This document shows, piece after piece, positions 35,547 to 47,159 of a stretch of 64,000 nt of DNA. This DNA comes from Lycium barbarum. Its lineage: Eukaryota; Streptophyta; Magnoliopsida; Solanales; Solanaceae. The DNA is taken from the NCBI RefSeq assembly GCF_019175385.1, contig NC_083339.1:111523601-111587600 (forward strand), in the 5' to 3' direction. Position 1 is the first letter of the stretch. Every line of letters starts with the position of its first letter. Below the pieces are notes generated by a model. It saw only the letters and a program-made list of their open reading frames with translations. It had not been told where the DNA came from and searched no databases. Position numbers and translations under genes: made by a program.

Positions 35547-36971
35547 ATGCCTCCGAAGAAGGCAACAGCTGCCCAGAAGGGCAAGGCCAGGATTGAGGCA
35601 GGGGAGACCAGCCAGGCCCCGAGGGTTACCAGGGCCAGTGTGCACCCTGCACTTGAGGATGTGCCCCCGTCGTCTGGATCTGTTACACCCCCCTTGCCGG
35701 AGGATATCAGAGCAGCAGCAGCTGCTAATCGGGAGACGGCTCCACCGCAAGCCCCTGAGGTTCCAGTGCCCGAGCCTCCAGCTCCACAGGCAGGGGCGGA
35801 GGGTAGGGCCATGCGGGATGCGGTTCAATTATTGACCACATTGATGGCGGAGCAGGTTCGCAGGCATGGATTTGGGGGTGGTCGTGCGGATAGGTACGAG
35901 AGCTCCAGGGCTCGTGAGTTTCTGACATGTAATCCTCCAGAATTCTCCGGGGCAAAACCTGAGGAGGATCCCCAGGAGTTCATTAGAAAGATGGAGAGCA
36001 CACTACGACTGATTAAGGCTTCGCCGACTGAGTCTGTGGAGTTGGCTTCGTATCGATTATATGAGGTGGCAGCAAATTGGTATGAGTCTTGGCAGCTCTC
36101 CAGGGGTGACGATGCTCCCCCAGCGGTATGGGCCGAATTTACTAAGGCCTTTCTTGACCATTTTCTACCACCAGAGCTACGAAGAGCTAGGGTCGATCGG
36201 TTCTTGAACTTGAGACAGAATGGTAGAAGTGTTCGCGAGTACAGCCTAGAGTTCGATTCATTGGCTAGGTATGCACCCACCATAGTAGCTGAGATGGCCG
36301 ACAGGGTGCACAGGTATGTGATGGGACTGGACTCTTATCTGATTGATGGTTGTTTGGCTGTGGCTGCTCAGCCAGGGATGCATGTAGCCCGGGTACAGGC
36401 ACACGCCCAGGGCATGGAGGACCGACGTAGGGAACGTCGGCCTGATAGGGGTTACGACAGGGGCCAGCCTAAGAGAGCCAGATCGGCTGGGTATTCAGAG
36501 GGATTTCAGAGCGAGCCTTCCCAGCGGCAGAGAAATAGGTATTCGTCCCAGCCAGCCTACAGTACGCCCCCACAGTTCGCAGGACAGAGCTCCAGAGGTC
36601 CCGGTCAGTCGAGGCCACCCATACCCCCGTGTTCTTATTGTGGGAGGCCCCACCCGGGGGAGTGTTACCGCGCTACGGGCGCTTGTTATTTTTGTGGGAG
36701 CCCAGACCATCGAGTCAGAGAGTGCCCACTTAAGGGCAGTTCGGGTTCAGCCCGGCCTGCTGGGTCCGTTGCAGGCTCATCTTCTCCTTCAGCGGCCATG
36801 CGCCCTGCGGGGCGAGGAGCACCAGCACCAGCGCCAGCGGGTCGTGGCAGAGGACGTGGTGCAGCTTCTGGTTACAGCGGTCCTTCGAACCGCGTGTTTG
36901 CTTTAACCGGCCGGCAGGACCCAGGAGCGTCTTCGAGTGCACGCCCAGGTACGCCAGCCAATCCTTTTTGA
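35547..36971 (+). CDS. gag: Gag protein of element G, intact
   Basis: 474 codons from ATG 35547 (MPPKKATAAQKG; a GTG one codon upstream is not needed) to TGA 36969. Ala/Pro-rich N-terminus, then the retrotransposon gag core around residues 120-290 (FSGAKPEEDPQEFIRKME, ANWYESWQLSRG, FLDHFLPPELRRARVDRF, REYSLEFDSLARYAP). An Arg-rich stretch follows, then two zinc knuckles at about residues 361-395: C-x2-C-x3-H-x3-C and CYFCGSPDHRVREC (C-x2-C-x4-H-x4-C). It ends just after NRVFALTG, the point where the protease starts in autonomous Tekay/Del relatives. Gag would form particles and bind RNA. It is the only intact retrotransposon core gene in the window. Confidence 0.93.
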   Translation: MPPKKATAAQKGKARIEAGETSQAPRVTRASVHPALEDVPPSSGSVTPPLPEDIRAAAAANRETAPPQAPEVPVPEPPAPQAGAEGRAMRDAVQLLTTLMAEQVRRHGFGGGRADRYESSRAREFLTCNPPEFSGAKPEEDPQEFIRKMESTLRLIKASPTESVELASYRLYEVAANWYESWQLSRGDDAPPAVWAEFTKAFLDHFLPPELRRARVDRFLNLRQNGRSVREYSLEFDSLARYAPTIVAEMADRVHRYVMGLDSYLIDGCLAVAAQPGMHVARVQAHAQGMEDRRRERRPDRGYDRGQPKRARSAGYSEGFQSEPSQRQRNRYSSQPAYSTPPQFAGQSSRGPGQSRPPIPPCSYCGRPHPGECYRATGACYFCGSPDHRVRECPLKGSSGSARPAGSVAGSSSPSAAMRPAGRGAPAPAPAGRGRGRGAASGYSGPSNRVFALTGRQDPGASSSARPGTPANPF

Positions 36972-37201
36972 GAAATGTATGTATGGATAAGTTTGTATTT
37001 TGCTGAATTACGTGATCTTATACTTCTGGGTATTGGAAATAGTAAGATAAATGTTAATTTGGTGGATACCGAGATTCAGAAAAGCAATATGGTAATGGTA
37101 TGACTTAGCCGGGGGTGGGACCCGCTACCAAAATTTTTCAGAAAATCTGCGAAGACCCCGATTTACTCTAAAATTACGTGACAAAGGTCGTGAGGGGCAA
37201 T

Positions 37202-37321
37202 CGACGAAATTATATTAGCCCTAACGTGTCGAAATGCATGAAAGTTTCGGAATTAAGCGTGCTCAGGCCATAGCAATTCTGGGATGGGTGACCCCCTGGG
37301 AAGTAATGCAAAGTTTTGCTC
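37202..37321 (+). ncRNA. 5S-rRNA-like sequence inside element G (diverged, not an rRNA gene)
   Basis: Position 37202 aligns with base 1 of plant 5S rRNA without gaps. The box C region GGATGGGTGACC followed by CCCTGGGAAGT (37282-37304) matches 5S bases 81-103 almost perfectly. TTAAGCGTGCT (37253-37263) matches the box A region. The 29-base distance between them is the same as in 5S. The first 50 bases match at somewhat over half of positions; the intermediate element and the last 15 bases are diverged. TTTT at 37314-37317 could serve as a weak Pol III terminator. Sense orientation with gag. Known parallel: Cassandra elements carry 5S in their LTRs; here it is internal. Confidence 0.8.
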
Positions 37322-37664
37322 AAGTGTAGGTATGACCGATATAAATGAAAACTTGGGGTAATCTAAAGGAAAAGAGAATGTATGGAGTAATTAGCGCCTT
37401 TACAGATACCACACAGACCGACGCGGGTTAAATGGGCAAAAAGGAAAGGTGCGATACCACTCGGAAAACTTAGCGAATCCGGATAACAGTCAGCGACGAC
37501 CCGAATGTTGTCAGGGGATAGAAAAAGCCCAATTACATCATAAGTTAGTCTGGTATGGCGATGGTTGTAAAAGGAAAGAGAGTATGAATAGTAGGGAAGG
37601 AGAGAGATAAGTAGAGCGAGTAAGCAGAAACTTTGAAAAAGTCGATAAGCGACACCCAAGATGA

Positions 37665-38050
37665 TTTGTATGATTGATTCTGAATACGTTCCTGTCTGAC
37701 ATATCTCTGTACGATTAACTCCGATTACGAATCTGTCTGACACACCTCTGTATTTCTGACTCCGGATATATATCCGTCTGGTGTGCCTCTGTACGTCTAA
37801 TTTTGATCACGCATCTGTCTGATACATCTCCGCATGTCTGAATGTAAGTGTGACTCTGTATGATACATTTCTGTAAGCCTGATTCCGATTTCGAAATCCG
37901 TCCGATACCTTTTTATACATCTGACTCTGATCTCAGATCTGTCTGACATACTTCCGTATCTCTTCTTTTGATTATGAATCTATCCGCCATAGTTTGGCAT
38001 GTCTGCTTCCGATTACGAATCCGTCCGATATGCTTCGACGCGTCCGGTCC
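37665..38050. repeat. Degenerate tandem repeat of about 50 bp in element G interior
   Basis: Units of the form TCTGACTCCGATTACGAATC followed by TGTCTGACATACCTCTGTA recur about seven or eight times with many changes. The words resemble the CTGT-rich array in the LTR. Confidence 0.75.
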
Positions 38051-38390
38051 TAGTCCTGAACCTGTTGGTAAGAAGTGTCTGGTATGAAGTGGGATTACGA
38101 AATTGCGGTAGGAATCTCAGGAGTATAACAAGAAACGAGATGGACTATGATGTCTGGAAAGCGTTCGTCCGTCACGAGAAAATAGTTTATGGTCCGATGA
38201 TTATGTGGGGTATGAGAAGATATAATATAATGGTATTTGAATCAGGGATGAAAAAATAAATAAATTACCCCATAAGGATGGTAAAGAAGCCATGTCGGAA
38301 AGTCGGTGAAGGACGGCTATAAAGAGAACCCTCCCGAAGTAGTAAGATGCCCCGTAAGATCAATTTAACATTCGAGGACGAATGTTTTTA

Positions 38391-38403
38391 AAGGGGGGGA
38401 GGA
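38391..38403 (+). other. Element G polypurine tract
   Basis: AAGGGGGGGAGGA followed directly by the TG of the 3' LTR at 38404. Confidence 0.9.
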
Positions 38404-41400
38404 TGTTACATCCGACATTTTTGTTCATTCGGAAAGTTCAAGATAAATTGACTTGTGATGAATAAGGCCACTATTGGACATTACTTGGTATGAATGTGTG
38501 AGTTATGAATTCAATGGGATGGAATTACGAAAGGTGGCCAAGGGCAAAATTGGAATTTTGGAAACTTGTTCCACGAATTACAAAAAAAAAAATTAGCCAA
38601 GTGGGCTCAAAAAAAAAAAAAAAAAAAAAGAGGCCCAATTGGGAATGGCCCAACCGGCCACAAGGCATAGCCCAAGCCCATGGTTGTTATATAATTACCA
38701 TGTGATAAATATATATACATCCTTATCACAAGATCATTCAAGAAACAAGATCAAAACAAAAAAAAAAAAAAAAAAAAGGAGAGGGTTCGGGTTTTGGAGA
38801 AAAAAAAGGAAAGAAAAGAAAGAAAATTTTTTTTGAAGCCAATCCTTTGGTTTAAAGAGTTCATCTCTTGAGAGATTATTGCTAAGCACAAGATTCTCTA
38901 CAAGTTGATATAAAGATTGTGGCAAGAAAACAATTTCATCCTCCAAGTGAAGAACTTGAAGAAAGGTAAGGATTTCATGCTTTTGTTGTGTTAAAAATGA
39001 TGTATGTATGTTGTAGTATGTGTGAATGAATGAAAAATATGGAAATTTTGTGTGTGGGATCAAAGGGGTGTTGGCCAAATAGGTGGGTATGAGTCACATG
39101 TTTTGAATGATTCGAGTTCATGTTGTAATTTAGTTGTTGTATGGTGGAAATTGTATTAGAAAGGAAAGTGGGATGAATTAGTGAGAGTTGGAAAATATAG
39201 TATGTTGGCCGTGTGGTACTATGTGTAGTATGGAATGTGAATTTGATTTTTGTTGTATGTTAATTGTGTTATGGCTTTGTGAAGTAGATTGATGATAATG
39301 AACTCGGAATATGAAAGTGTGTTTATGAACTCGTATGTTGAAAGTTAGGAAAGATTGGAAAGATAGTGATTTGATAGAAAGTTGAACGTTTGCGTATCTT
39401 GTGAATATTATGTGAACATGGTATGGATGCCTCCGATGTGTGTCGTAATGATTTTGATGGATGATGGATATGAAAATAATAAGTTTTGGTTGGAAATGTA
39501 AGTTTGAAACGAAAGATGATTCGTTGTGTCGAAAGATGGCTAATAATGCCATAGCGTATGATTTAGTGTTTGTTGATGTTTGTTGTTGTTTGGATGTCTC
39601 CTCTGGGTTGTTGTGTTGATAAAGTAAGCCGAGCTAAGTCTCGGGGATGTCGTATATACAGAGGAAATGCTGCCGAAATTTCGGTAGGCAAGTATGTGTA
39701 AAGTTGGAATATTGAAAGAATGAAACTAACCAAATGGTAAACTTGACCATTTCCAGATTTTGGACGAAATTTGGAGTGACGCCAAGCGAGCTTAAGGCGC
39801 CATCGAGGTATGTGAAGCACTTCTTTACGTTCCTAGGCATGTTCTGGATGTGGTAGGCTCGGCCGCGAGCCTTAAGTCCGACTCTGTTCCCCGGAATTCG
39901 AGACGGAAAACCGCTCCAATTCCTTCAATTCAATTGAACCTATTTTCTTACAAATAGCCCTTAAAGTGAGATTTTGTACAAAATTTCCCCAAACGGAGTC
40001 GGAACACTTCCGCATGAGTATGGGTGACCTCATAAGGTCAATTATCCATAATTTACGCATGTAGCCTCGGATTGGTCCGAGGTGGGCCCACAAGGCCCGA
40101 TACTTCCGGTACGATTTTAAAATACATCTGTTTTGGTCCGATTTTCTCCAAAAATTTCTGAACTATTATTTTATGTATATTATGGCTATTTTTGTGTAGT
40201 TTATACAATATGATTTCTGGACATCCGAGAATCCCATTCTGATGATAATCTGTCGTGCCTTCCCAACTAGGATATAGGCGCGTACTATGCATATTATCTG
40301 GATATTCTGATTTTGGCTCGCCGTTTGGCACCCCTTCAGTTTGATCGAGTCTGTATGTTGAGTCTGTAGGTAGGTGGTTTCTCATTTATCGATTCGTGTC
40401 TGTCTCAATGCATTCTTTCACTGCGACCCGGGCCAGGTTCTGTTATCGTGCATATTTCTCTGCATTGTTCACCGCGTCCCTCGGCGTACGGGCCGGGATC
40501 TGTATGTTTGTATGATCTGTGTATGGGGATGGCGGCCAGGATGGCATATGATCTGATTTGATTCTGTCTGTCCACCGCGTCCCGTACTAAGAGGGCCGGG
40601 TTCTGTTACCACGCCCCCAGACAGGGCCGGGATCTGTATGAATATATGCGTGTGCCATCTGTATTTATAAAGCACCCGCCTTTGTATGATTTTGTATGAC
40701 TCTGTGCTACTCTGCATGCATAATTCTGTCCGTCATACTACTGTCTGTCTGTCCGTCTATGTTACGACTATTTCTGTTTGTCCGTATGGCTTCTGCTTCT
40801 GTATGTCCGTATGGATTCAGATTCTGCTCGTCTGTCCGTATTATGATTTCGTCTGTCTGTCCGAACTATAATTCTGTCCATTTGTGTGTAACACGATTCT
40901 GTATGTCTGTCTGGATCATAACTCTGTCCGTCAGTTTGACTTATGATTTTGCCCGTTATATTTCTGCGACTCTAGTTCGGACTATGTTTATATCCGTTAC
41001 GTTTCTGCTTTACATACTCGGTACATTTTCCGTACTGACCCCCGTTCTTCGGGGGCTGCGCTACATGCCCGCAGGTACAGACGCACCAGGTGATACGCCG
41101 CCCGCGTAGGTTTCCGACTCTACTACTTGAAGAGCTCCTTTGACTCGGAGCATATATCTTTGGTATATATATCTTCTGTCTTTGTGTACTCCGTATGTCT
41201 GTATATTCTGGGTACGGCGGGGCCCTGTCCCGTCATATGATTCTGTATGTCTGTAGAGGCCTGTAGATAGATGTGTGGGTTACGGGTTCCGTCTGTATGT
41301 TAGCCCTATCGGCTTATCAGTAAATGTCTGTGTGTTCAGGTATATGTATATATACATGTATGTTACGCGCACGCCGTATTTGTATCGGCCTACTTCTGTA

Positions 41401-41507
41401 CTACTGTTTTGAAAAAAAAATCTGTATGGTTCGAGTTCGATCAGGTAGGTACGTATGGGTGCCCAGTTAGGGTACCAGTCGCGGCCCACGGGGTTTGGGT
41501 CGTGACA
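38404..41507 (+). repeat. Element G 3' LTR
   Basis: 3,104 bp, about 99.4% like the 5' LTR by eye; the length difference is in A-runs near 38588 and 38760. It ends GTCGTGACA, followed by the TSD. Confidence 0.93.
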
Positions 41508-41512
41508 AATAT
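41508..41512 (+). repeat. Element G target-site duplication, right
   Basis: aatat, identical to 32245-32249. Confidence 0.9.
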
Positions 41513-42330
41513 AATCTCGAGTAACTTTCCTATTCCTAGCTCTAGTTATTAGGTGAGGTTTAAAGCCCCAAATTCTTGTTAATTAATCTTTTCCAACCTC
41601 AATTTTCCTCTTCCGAGCTCAAATCGAAGTAATTGGGCGGGTCTTAGGGCTAGCCAATCCCTTAAGAAACATTAAAGAACAAGGTTAATTAAAACAACAT
41701 TAATACTCACTTCACTAGCAATAAAAATCATTCAATACATAAGCAAAACAAGAGTTTCATCCAACGCTATAATCATAGAATATTTCTATAAACAAGATTC
41801 AAGTGAAGAAAATAAATACTACACACTTAGATATTCATTACAAAGCAAGGAATCAAAGAAATGGAGAGAAGTTTAAGAAAGTTCTCAACCCAAACTTCAC
41901 ATCTTCAACCCTAAAGTGTGATGCAAAAACCATAGCCTCCCAAACTTGTGTTTTCTGCCAAAGATGTGTTTCCAAGAGGTTTGGTCGAGTTTTATGTGGT
42001 TTGGGATAACAAAAACATGAATTTCCAAAACTGTCCAGTTTTTCCCAGAAAAACTTCATCGCGATCGTGGGCAGATTGACCACGCTAACTATCGCGATCG
42101 AGTCGGTCATCTTCGCGATTGCGAAGACCATTTCACTGGGCAGAAATTCCAATTGCTTTGTTTCAGCTCCTTTTTGCCTCGTTTTCCCTTGGTTTGATCC
42201 CAATTGTCTTCATGACTCAATGCGCCTGAAATAGTAGCAATACACACCAATAATAGTCTCATATCATAGATAAAGGACACAAAAACCAAAGCAAAGAGGC
42301 TATAATAAGTGGTAAAATCGCCACTTATCA
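41513..42330 (-). repeat. N1 left LTR, second part
   Basis: Continues the LTR after element G (TTAGGTGAGGTTTAAAGCCC corresponds to N2 GATGAGGGTTAACGCCCC). It holds a decayed GCGATCG-word cluster at 42058-42128. It ends CCACTTATCA, adjoining the N1 polypurine tract (minus). Confidence 0.8.
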
Positions 42331-43542
42331 ATACCCCCAACTTAAAGTCTTTCTTTGTCCTCAACCAAATAAAAACCAAAATCTCAATGAGGATCCATCA
42401 ATACAAGCTTAGGTAGCACTACTATCATTTTCAAATCACATTCTTTAATTAAGCACAACTCTCATGACTTTGATTGGTACCAATAATTAGGCTACAAGCT
42501 TGCGACCTTTAACCAAATAACTCCCTCATTTTCACGTACAATTTCAAGAATACAATGGTGTTTCAAAACAATCAAGCAACAACAACCAAGCCTCAAGAAG
42601 TGACTCAAAACCACTAGCTTACTAGATATGCTCACTTGACTCAACTCGGAATTTGTCAACATCACCAATCTATCATAATCCATATGCCCTCATAAGAAAG
42701 AAAGTCCTAAAATCACTATAATCACAACAACAATACCAGGGACATAACACAAAATCACTCACACCCAACAAAGAAGTTCAAGTGCTAACAAGTATCATAA
42801 CATATGCTTGCCCTTATTTCCATTCATCACTAACTCAAGAATATTCGGTTGGAGATCACATAAAGACTTTTTAAAGCATGTAATGTAGGCTTAGGGATGG
42901 GTAGGATAAGTATTTGGGATACAAGTGACTACGCCCTCCTTGAACACCACACAACATTTTCCATTTCAATTGGTCCATTTTCCTCTTATTTCCATACATC
43001 ACTCCTTCCTTTACATACTAGTTTCCCCAATTATTCCAACTTCTTTTGGTGCAACCATTTTTTTTTTTGGCACAAAAAGTTTGCAACCTTTTGTATTTTC
43101 AAATTTTCTTCATTTCTTTTTACTTTTCCATTAGGCATTTATTCACAAAACCACAACACCATTCTTCACCACTTCTCAAGCAACACTAACACCGCCAACT
43201 TAGGCTTTTGGCCTCATAATCACAATTTTAATGTTCATGGAGGGAAAGGTTCAAAAGAGAGAATTTCATCAAAAAACAGGTAAAGGCTTTTAATGTGGAA
43301 ATCAAAGAAAAGGCCATAGGTTCATGTGGGCTACTAGTGATGATATTTATGCAATGGTAGGCTAGAAAGGATTCTTTTTTTTTCCTTTTTTTTTCTTTCA
43401 AAAAGACTCACAAAGATAGCCCAAGGTCATCTCTCCAACCACCATAACCAAAATTAGTATTGAAAGACAAACCGGGCAAGTTCTAGATAATAAAAGTAAG
43501 AACAAGAATTATTCAACAAACTCACCACACATGGCATATGAA
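42331..43542 (-). other. N1 interior, non-coding 3' region
   Basis: Corresponds to 54782-56100 of N2 (ACCCCCAACTTAAAG, CTCATAAGAAAG, CCTCCTTGAACAC). ORFs on either strand are T- or N-rich readings without domains. Confidence 0.6.
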
Positions 43543-43547
43543 CTAGT
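43543..43547 (+). repeat. Solo LTR-2 target-site duplication, left
   Basis: ctagt, identical to 46323-46327. Confidence 0.92.
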
Positions 43548-46322
43548 TGTAACGACCCGTTTCGTCGTTACTGTGACTTCTGGGAAATTCGCAGCCTTGA
43601 CCCCCTTAAAACTTATTCGGTTCGTTATGCTCTTTAAAAAAATCGCTAACTTGATCGGGCCCGTCGTACGAATGGGGTGTAAAATATCGGATTTGGGCCA
43701 CTGGCCACGTTATACCGTCATAGCGATAGTCCTGCCGCCCCAGTGCTTGCAACAGCAGCAGAAAGCTCTGCTAAAGTAGAGTGTAGAGTCGTTAAAGGAC
43801 CGCCCCAGCAGTGAGGTTACCGCTGAAGCGGTGCTGCCACAGCAACCGCTAGATTGCTAGAGCGGTTGACGGGCAGTTATATCCCTATTTAAAGCCCATT
43901 TATTGGCTTGACCTAATATTCATTTTCCCCAAATCTACAGTCGCCACTACGAGAAAATTCCAACCCTAGAGACTTAAATGTTGGGAAGGTAAACCTTTTA
44001 AATCCCTCATTTCATCTTCCTTTAATTCTTTCTTCCTTCTTGCACCATTTATGATTGTGGTAAGTATTAAATGAGGATTCTTTCTTTTAAACTTATGAGA
44101 CTAAGGGGTAAATGTGGTAGTGATTGACCTAGAATAATTAGCAACACTAGGATGGTCTTCTTAATGCAAGAATTAGTTTAATAACTAGTTCTAAGCCTAA
44201 ATCCTTTCTACTTCTCATTGGGTTAACTTGTTAGTTGCTAATAATGATTTACGTGAACTAGTGAGGTAAGTTTGACTTAGGTAAACCTTGTTCTCCATAA
44301 AAGAGGTGAAATAGAAATAATCAAGAATCTAGAATGATTATTTTAGAAATGACAATTCTACCCCTATGACCCTAAATTCCTCAATTATTACTTACTCGAA
44401 TGCATCTATCGTTCTTAGACCATCCGGATCTACAAGTTTGCTACAAATATGGAAGATGGAACCCAAGTGGATGTTCACGCACCTGTTCGGCCCTGAGGTA
44501 GGCTACGACTTCCGTCTCTTGGTAGACTCCGGTTAGACTCTCATATACGAGTGTTAGATGAAACGAAGAATGCATGTATAGGATCTCCGAGATTGGGGTG
44601 GATACTTAGATTGATAATGTATAAGAGGTAGCGGTTATTATATAACACTAATATAGATGTGGGTTTATGATTACCCTATGGTGAGACTTTGATTAGCAAA
44701 GCATATATTTAGACGATATTATCGAAGAATGCATGTAAACCTTCAGATGTGAAGTCGAGTTGGATATTTCCTTAGGCTGGGTCTTGTTATATGATTTGGG
44801 GCTAGCCGCCTGTTGTGTGGTGACTTATCTCGTTCTATTTGTTGTGGAGATAGTAGATATCGGGGACTAGCGATATATCTTGATGATGATATTGTAGCAC
44901 CTTACTTGCTACTATTTTGAGACGAGAATTGTGGTTTTATTATGGCTTATTGTGTAGCCTTTTATTGATATTATGGTGTGCCCATGTGTGGTACTATTGA
45001 GATTGATTTGATATTTAACATTAAACTCATACATTGCACGCATTCTCACCCTTCATGATATACTGTTGATATATTGATGATATATAAAGAAACACTGTTA
45101 TGAGCTGGGCTCATTGGATGAGAGTGATGTGAGGACCGATATTTGATGTTTATTCCGGAATTGAGGTATGAGTGCTGGTGGTGATTGCCGAGTTCTTTGT
45201 CGAAATCGTGAGGAATGGTACATGGACTTCGTGGGTCCCCCATGGGTTGTACTGTCGAGATATGATGTTCCATCATCGGAGTACATGTGTGTCGGTGCAA
45301 ATGCATTGCATTCATATTTCATACATTATTGCATTGCATTGTACCTTTGGCTTCTTGTGATATTTTTGTGATATAGTTGTGATATACGGACTCGGATTGG
45401 ATGTACTGAGGCTTGGCACAGTTAGGCTTAGATGCTATGACATAAGTGATGACTTGTTGTGATATAATTGTGATGTACTAGATCAGATTAGTCATAGTTG
45501 AGATTAGTTGCTATAATTATAGGTTGTGATCTCGGATTGGGAAAGCGTGGTGCTAGGTGACCTTAATATGAAGGGTATGATTTGCTAGGATGGGTGACTA
45601 ATGAGTATTAGAATGACGTGAGAACTTCCTTAAAACTTAGTGATTATATTAATGAGAGCTGACCAGTGATACTTGAGCATAACTGTAGATTACATGTTAA
45701 ATTAGCTAGGAGGTAAGTGGAATGTAGTTAAGTAGATAGATCTCTAAGAAAGAGTTAATGGGAATAAGAAACTTAGACTGTTTAGACGAGTGGTAGGTAA
45801 TGTGTACTGTTGACTTAGTTTGCCTACCATGCTTATTTGTGTATTCTATTACCGTTATACATTTATAACTATTGTCGGCCTATGATGCTTACCAGTACTA
45901 GCACTGTACTGGTACTACTCTTGCTACATCGCTTTTGGGGTGTAGAGTTTTTCAGGATATTGGTTGATTGGAGTTTTCCGAAAGATGCACGGTGCCTATC
46001 TTGAATGCCTCTATTATTCTCATTACAAGATGGAGGTTGAGTCTTTAGATTTATTATTGTATTCAGTGTTCAATCTTAGTGGCTCTTGTACTAGTCTAGA
46101 CCAGGTCATGGGAAAATGGATCAGTGTATTTATTAAATTATTGTAAACACTTTGCTATTTCGTTTAAATATATTGGTTTGACTTCCGCTTTTTGATTATA
46201 ACATATCTTGAAGGATAATGAATCTCGTTCTTTACTTGCAATGATTTTATTTTGGGTTAAGGTTTTGCATACCGAGGGGGAGAATGGTAGCTGCCCGCGC
46301 GATCCTAAAATGGGTCGTGACA
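43548..46322 (+). mobile_element. Solo LTR-2 (2,775 bp) of the same family as solo LTR-1
   Basis: Starts TGTAACGACCCGTTTCG and ends AAATGGGTCGTGACA, with a perfect 5-bp TSD ctagt on both sides and no internal domain: a solo LTR formed by recombination after insertion into N1. A TATA-like TATTTAAA lies at 43886-43893, preceded by a GC-rich word cluster (43735-43875). Homologous to the reverse complement of 13689-16660, sharing the stretch with GCAATGCATTGCATTCATAT-type words around 45300. Confidence 0.92.
43735..43875. repeat. GC-rich near-palindrome cluster in the U3 of solo LTR-2
   Basis: Words such as CCGCTGAAGCGG, GCTGCCACAGC, CCGCTAGATTGCTAGAGCGG and CTGCCGCCCCAG lie about 10-150 bp upstream of TATTTAAA. 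Decayed relative to solo LTR-1. Confidence 0.65.
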
Positions 46323-46327
46323 CTAGT
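46323..46327 (+). repeat. Solo LTR-2 target-site duplication, right
   Basis: ctagt, identical to 43543-43547. Confidence 0.92.
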
Positions 46328-47159
46328 CAAGATGGATCAATTTCACTTCCTAAGAAAGAACAAATAGAACAATATATCATAATCCAAAGTAAACTCATCT
46401 AGTGGGTAAAGAGTCACAAAATGAGCCAAAAAGTTATCACAAAAATCATTCTTTCTATATATCTTGCTTCCCATTTCACTTAAAACAATTGAAGGGATAT
46501 GCTCAATTAAATGCTTCAAATGCAAGAGACTAACTCTATTAGTACCAAACAAGCCACAAGTTTCCACATTTTTGCTCAAAGGAGAACCTACACCTAAAAT
46601 ACAAGACTAATAAAGAAACTACTAAAGAAAATAAAAATAATAAAAGAGACTAATCCACAACTACACCAATAATCACAAAACAAGCCCAACAAGGGCACAT
46701 GATCATCCATAAGTAGTAAAACAAGCCCGACAAGGGCACACAATATCCATACATAACATAGAAGCCCGGCAAAGGCACAAGTCAAGGATAAACAAAATAT
46801 AATGTGCCATTACATGCCACCCCCCAACTAAAAACATTGTAGTGTTCTGACTGCACAATATCAAAACAAAACATAAAATAATTTGAGGGACTCCTTGAAG
46901 TCTGCATCAGACTAGCCGATGACGGGAGAGGCTAATCGCTAATGACATGTGCATCACTCTGAGCTGGACCTACTAGGCTTGGGTAGGACAAAGTCTTCCT
47001 CATCTACATCATCATTCTATGCTCCGCAAAACTATCACAGTGTGCTCATTAGCTTTGTTAGGAACTTTCTCTTTTTCTTTTCATGCACTCTTTACTTCTT
47101 CTATCCCCTCTCAATCTTTCCAGGTCTTTCTTTGATGTTCTGTTGCTCCCACACAACAC
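46328..47159 (-). other. N1 interior, non-coding
   Basis: Corresponds to N2 55900-56480. It holds a short irregular repeat, ACAAGCCC(G/A)ACAAGGGCACA, at about 46679-46780. No gene. Confidence 0.5.

Larger units (their letters stand above)
36972..38403 (+). other. Non-coding 3' half of element G interior
   Basis: No pol domain in any frame. It holds a 5S-rRNA-like module (37202-37321), a degenerate tandem array (about 37665-38050) and a polypurine tract at the end. Confidence 0.8.
32250..41507 (+). mobile_element. Element G: complete gag-only Ty3/gypsy LTR retrotransposon (TR-GAG type)
   Basis: A 9,258-bp insertion with two LTRs of about 3.1 kb, TSD aatat, tRNA-iMet primer site, polypurine tract and one intact gag ORF, but no protease, RT, RNase H or integrase anywhere. 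By eye the LTRs differ at about 20 substitutions plus poly(A) length changes, that is about 0.6%, so the insertion is recent. Such elements are known in plants as terminal-repeat retrotransposons with a GAG domain; they need pol from a relative. It interrupts the left LTR of N1. Confidence 0.92.

Noticed and set aside
35534..36283. Minus-strand ORFs opposite gag of element G
   Set aside because: Codon-phase shadows of the GC-rich gag gene, with no domain.
37202..37321. A functional 5S rRNA gene
   Set aside because: The first 50 and last 15 bases are too diverged and it lies alone within a retrotransposon, so it is called 5S-like only.
42897..43283. 128-codon plus-strand ORF rich in Phe, His and Asn
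   Set aside because: It lies in the non-coding 3' region of N1, is not conserved in N2, and has no recognisable domain.
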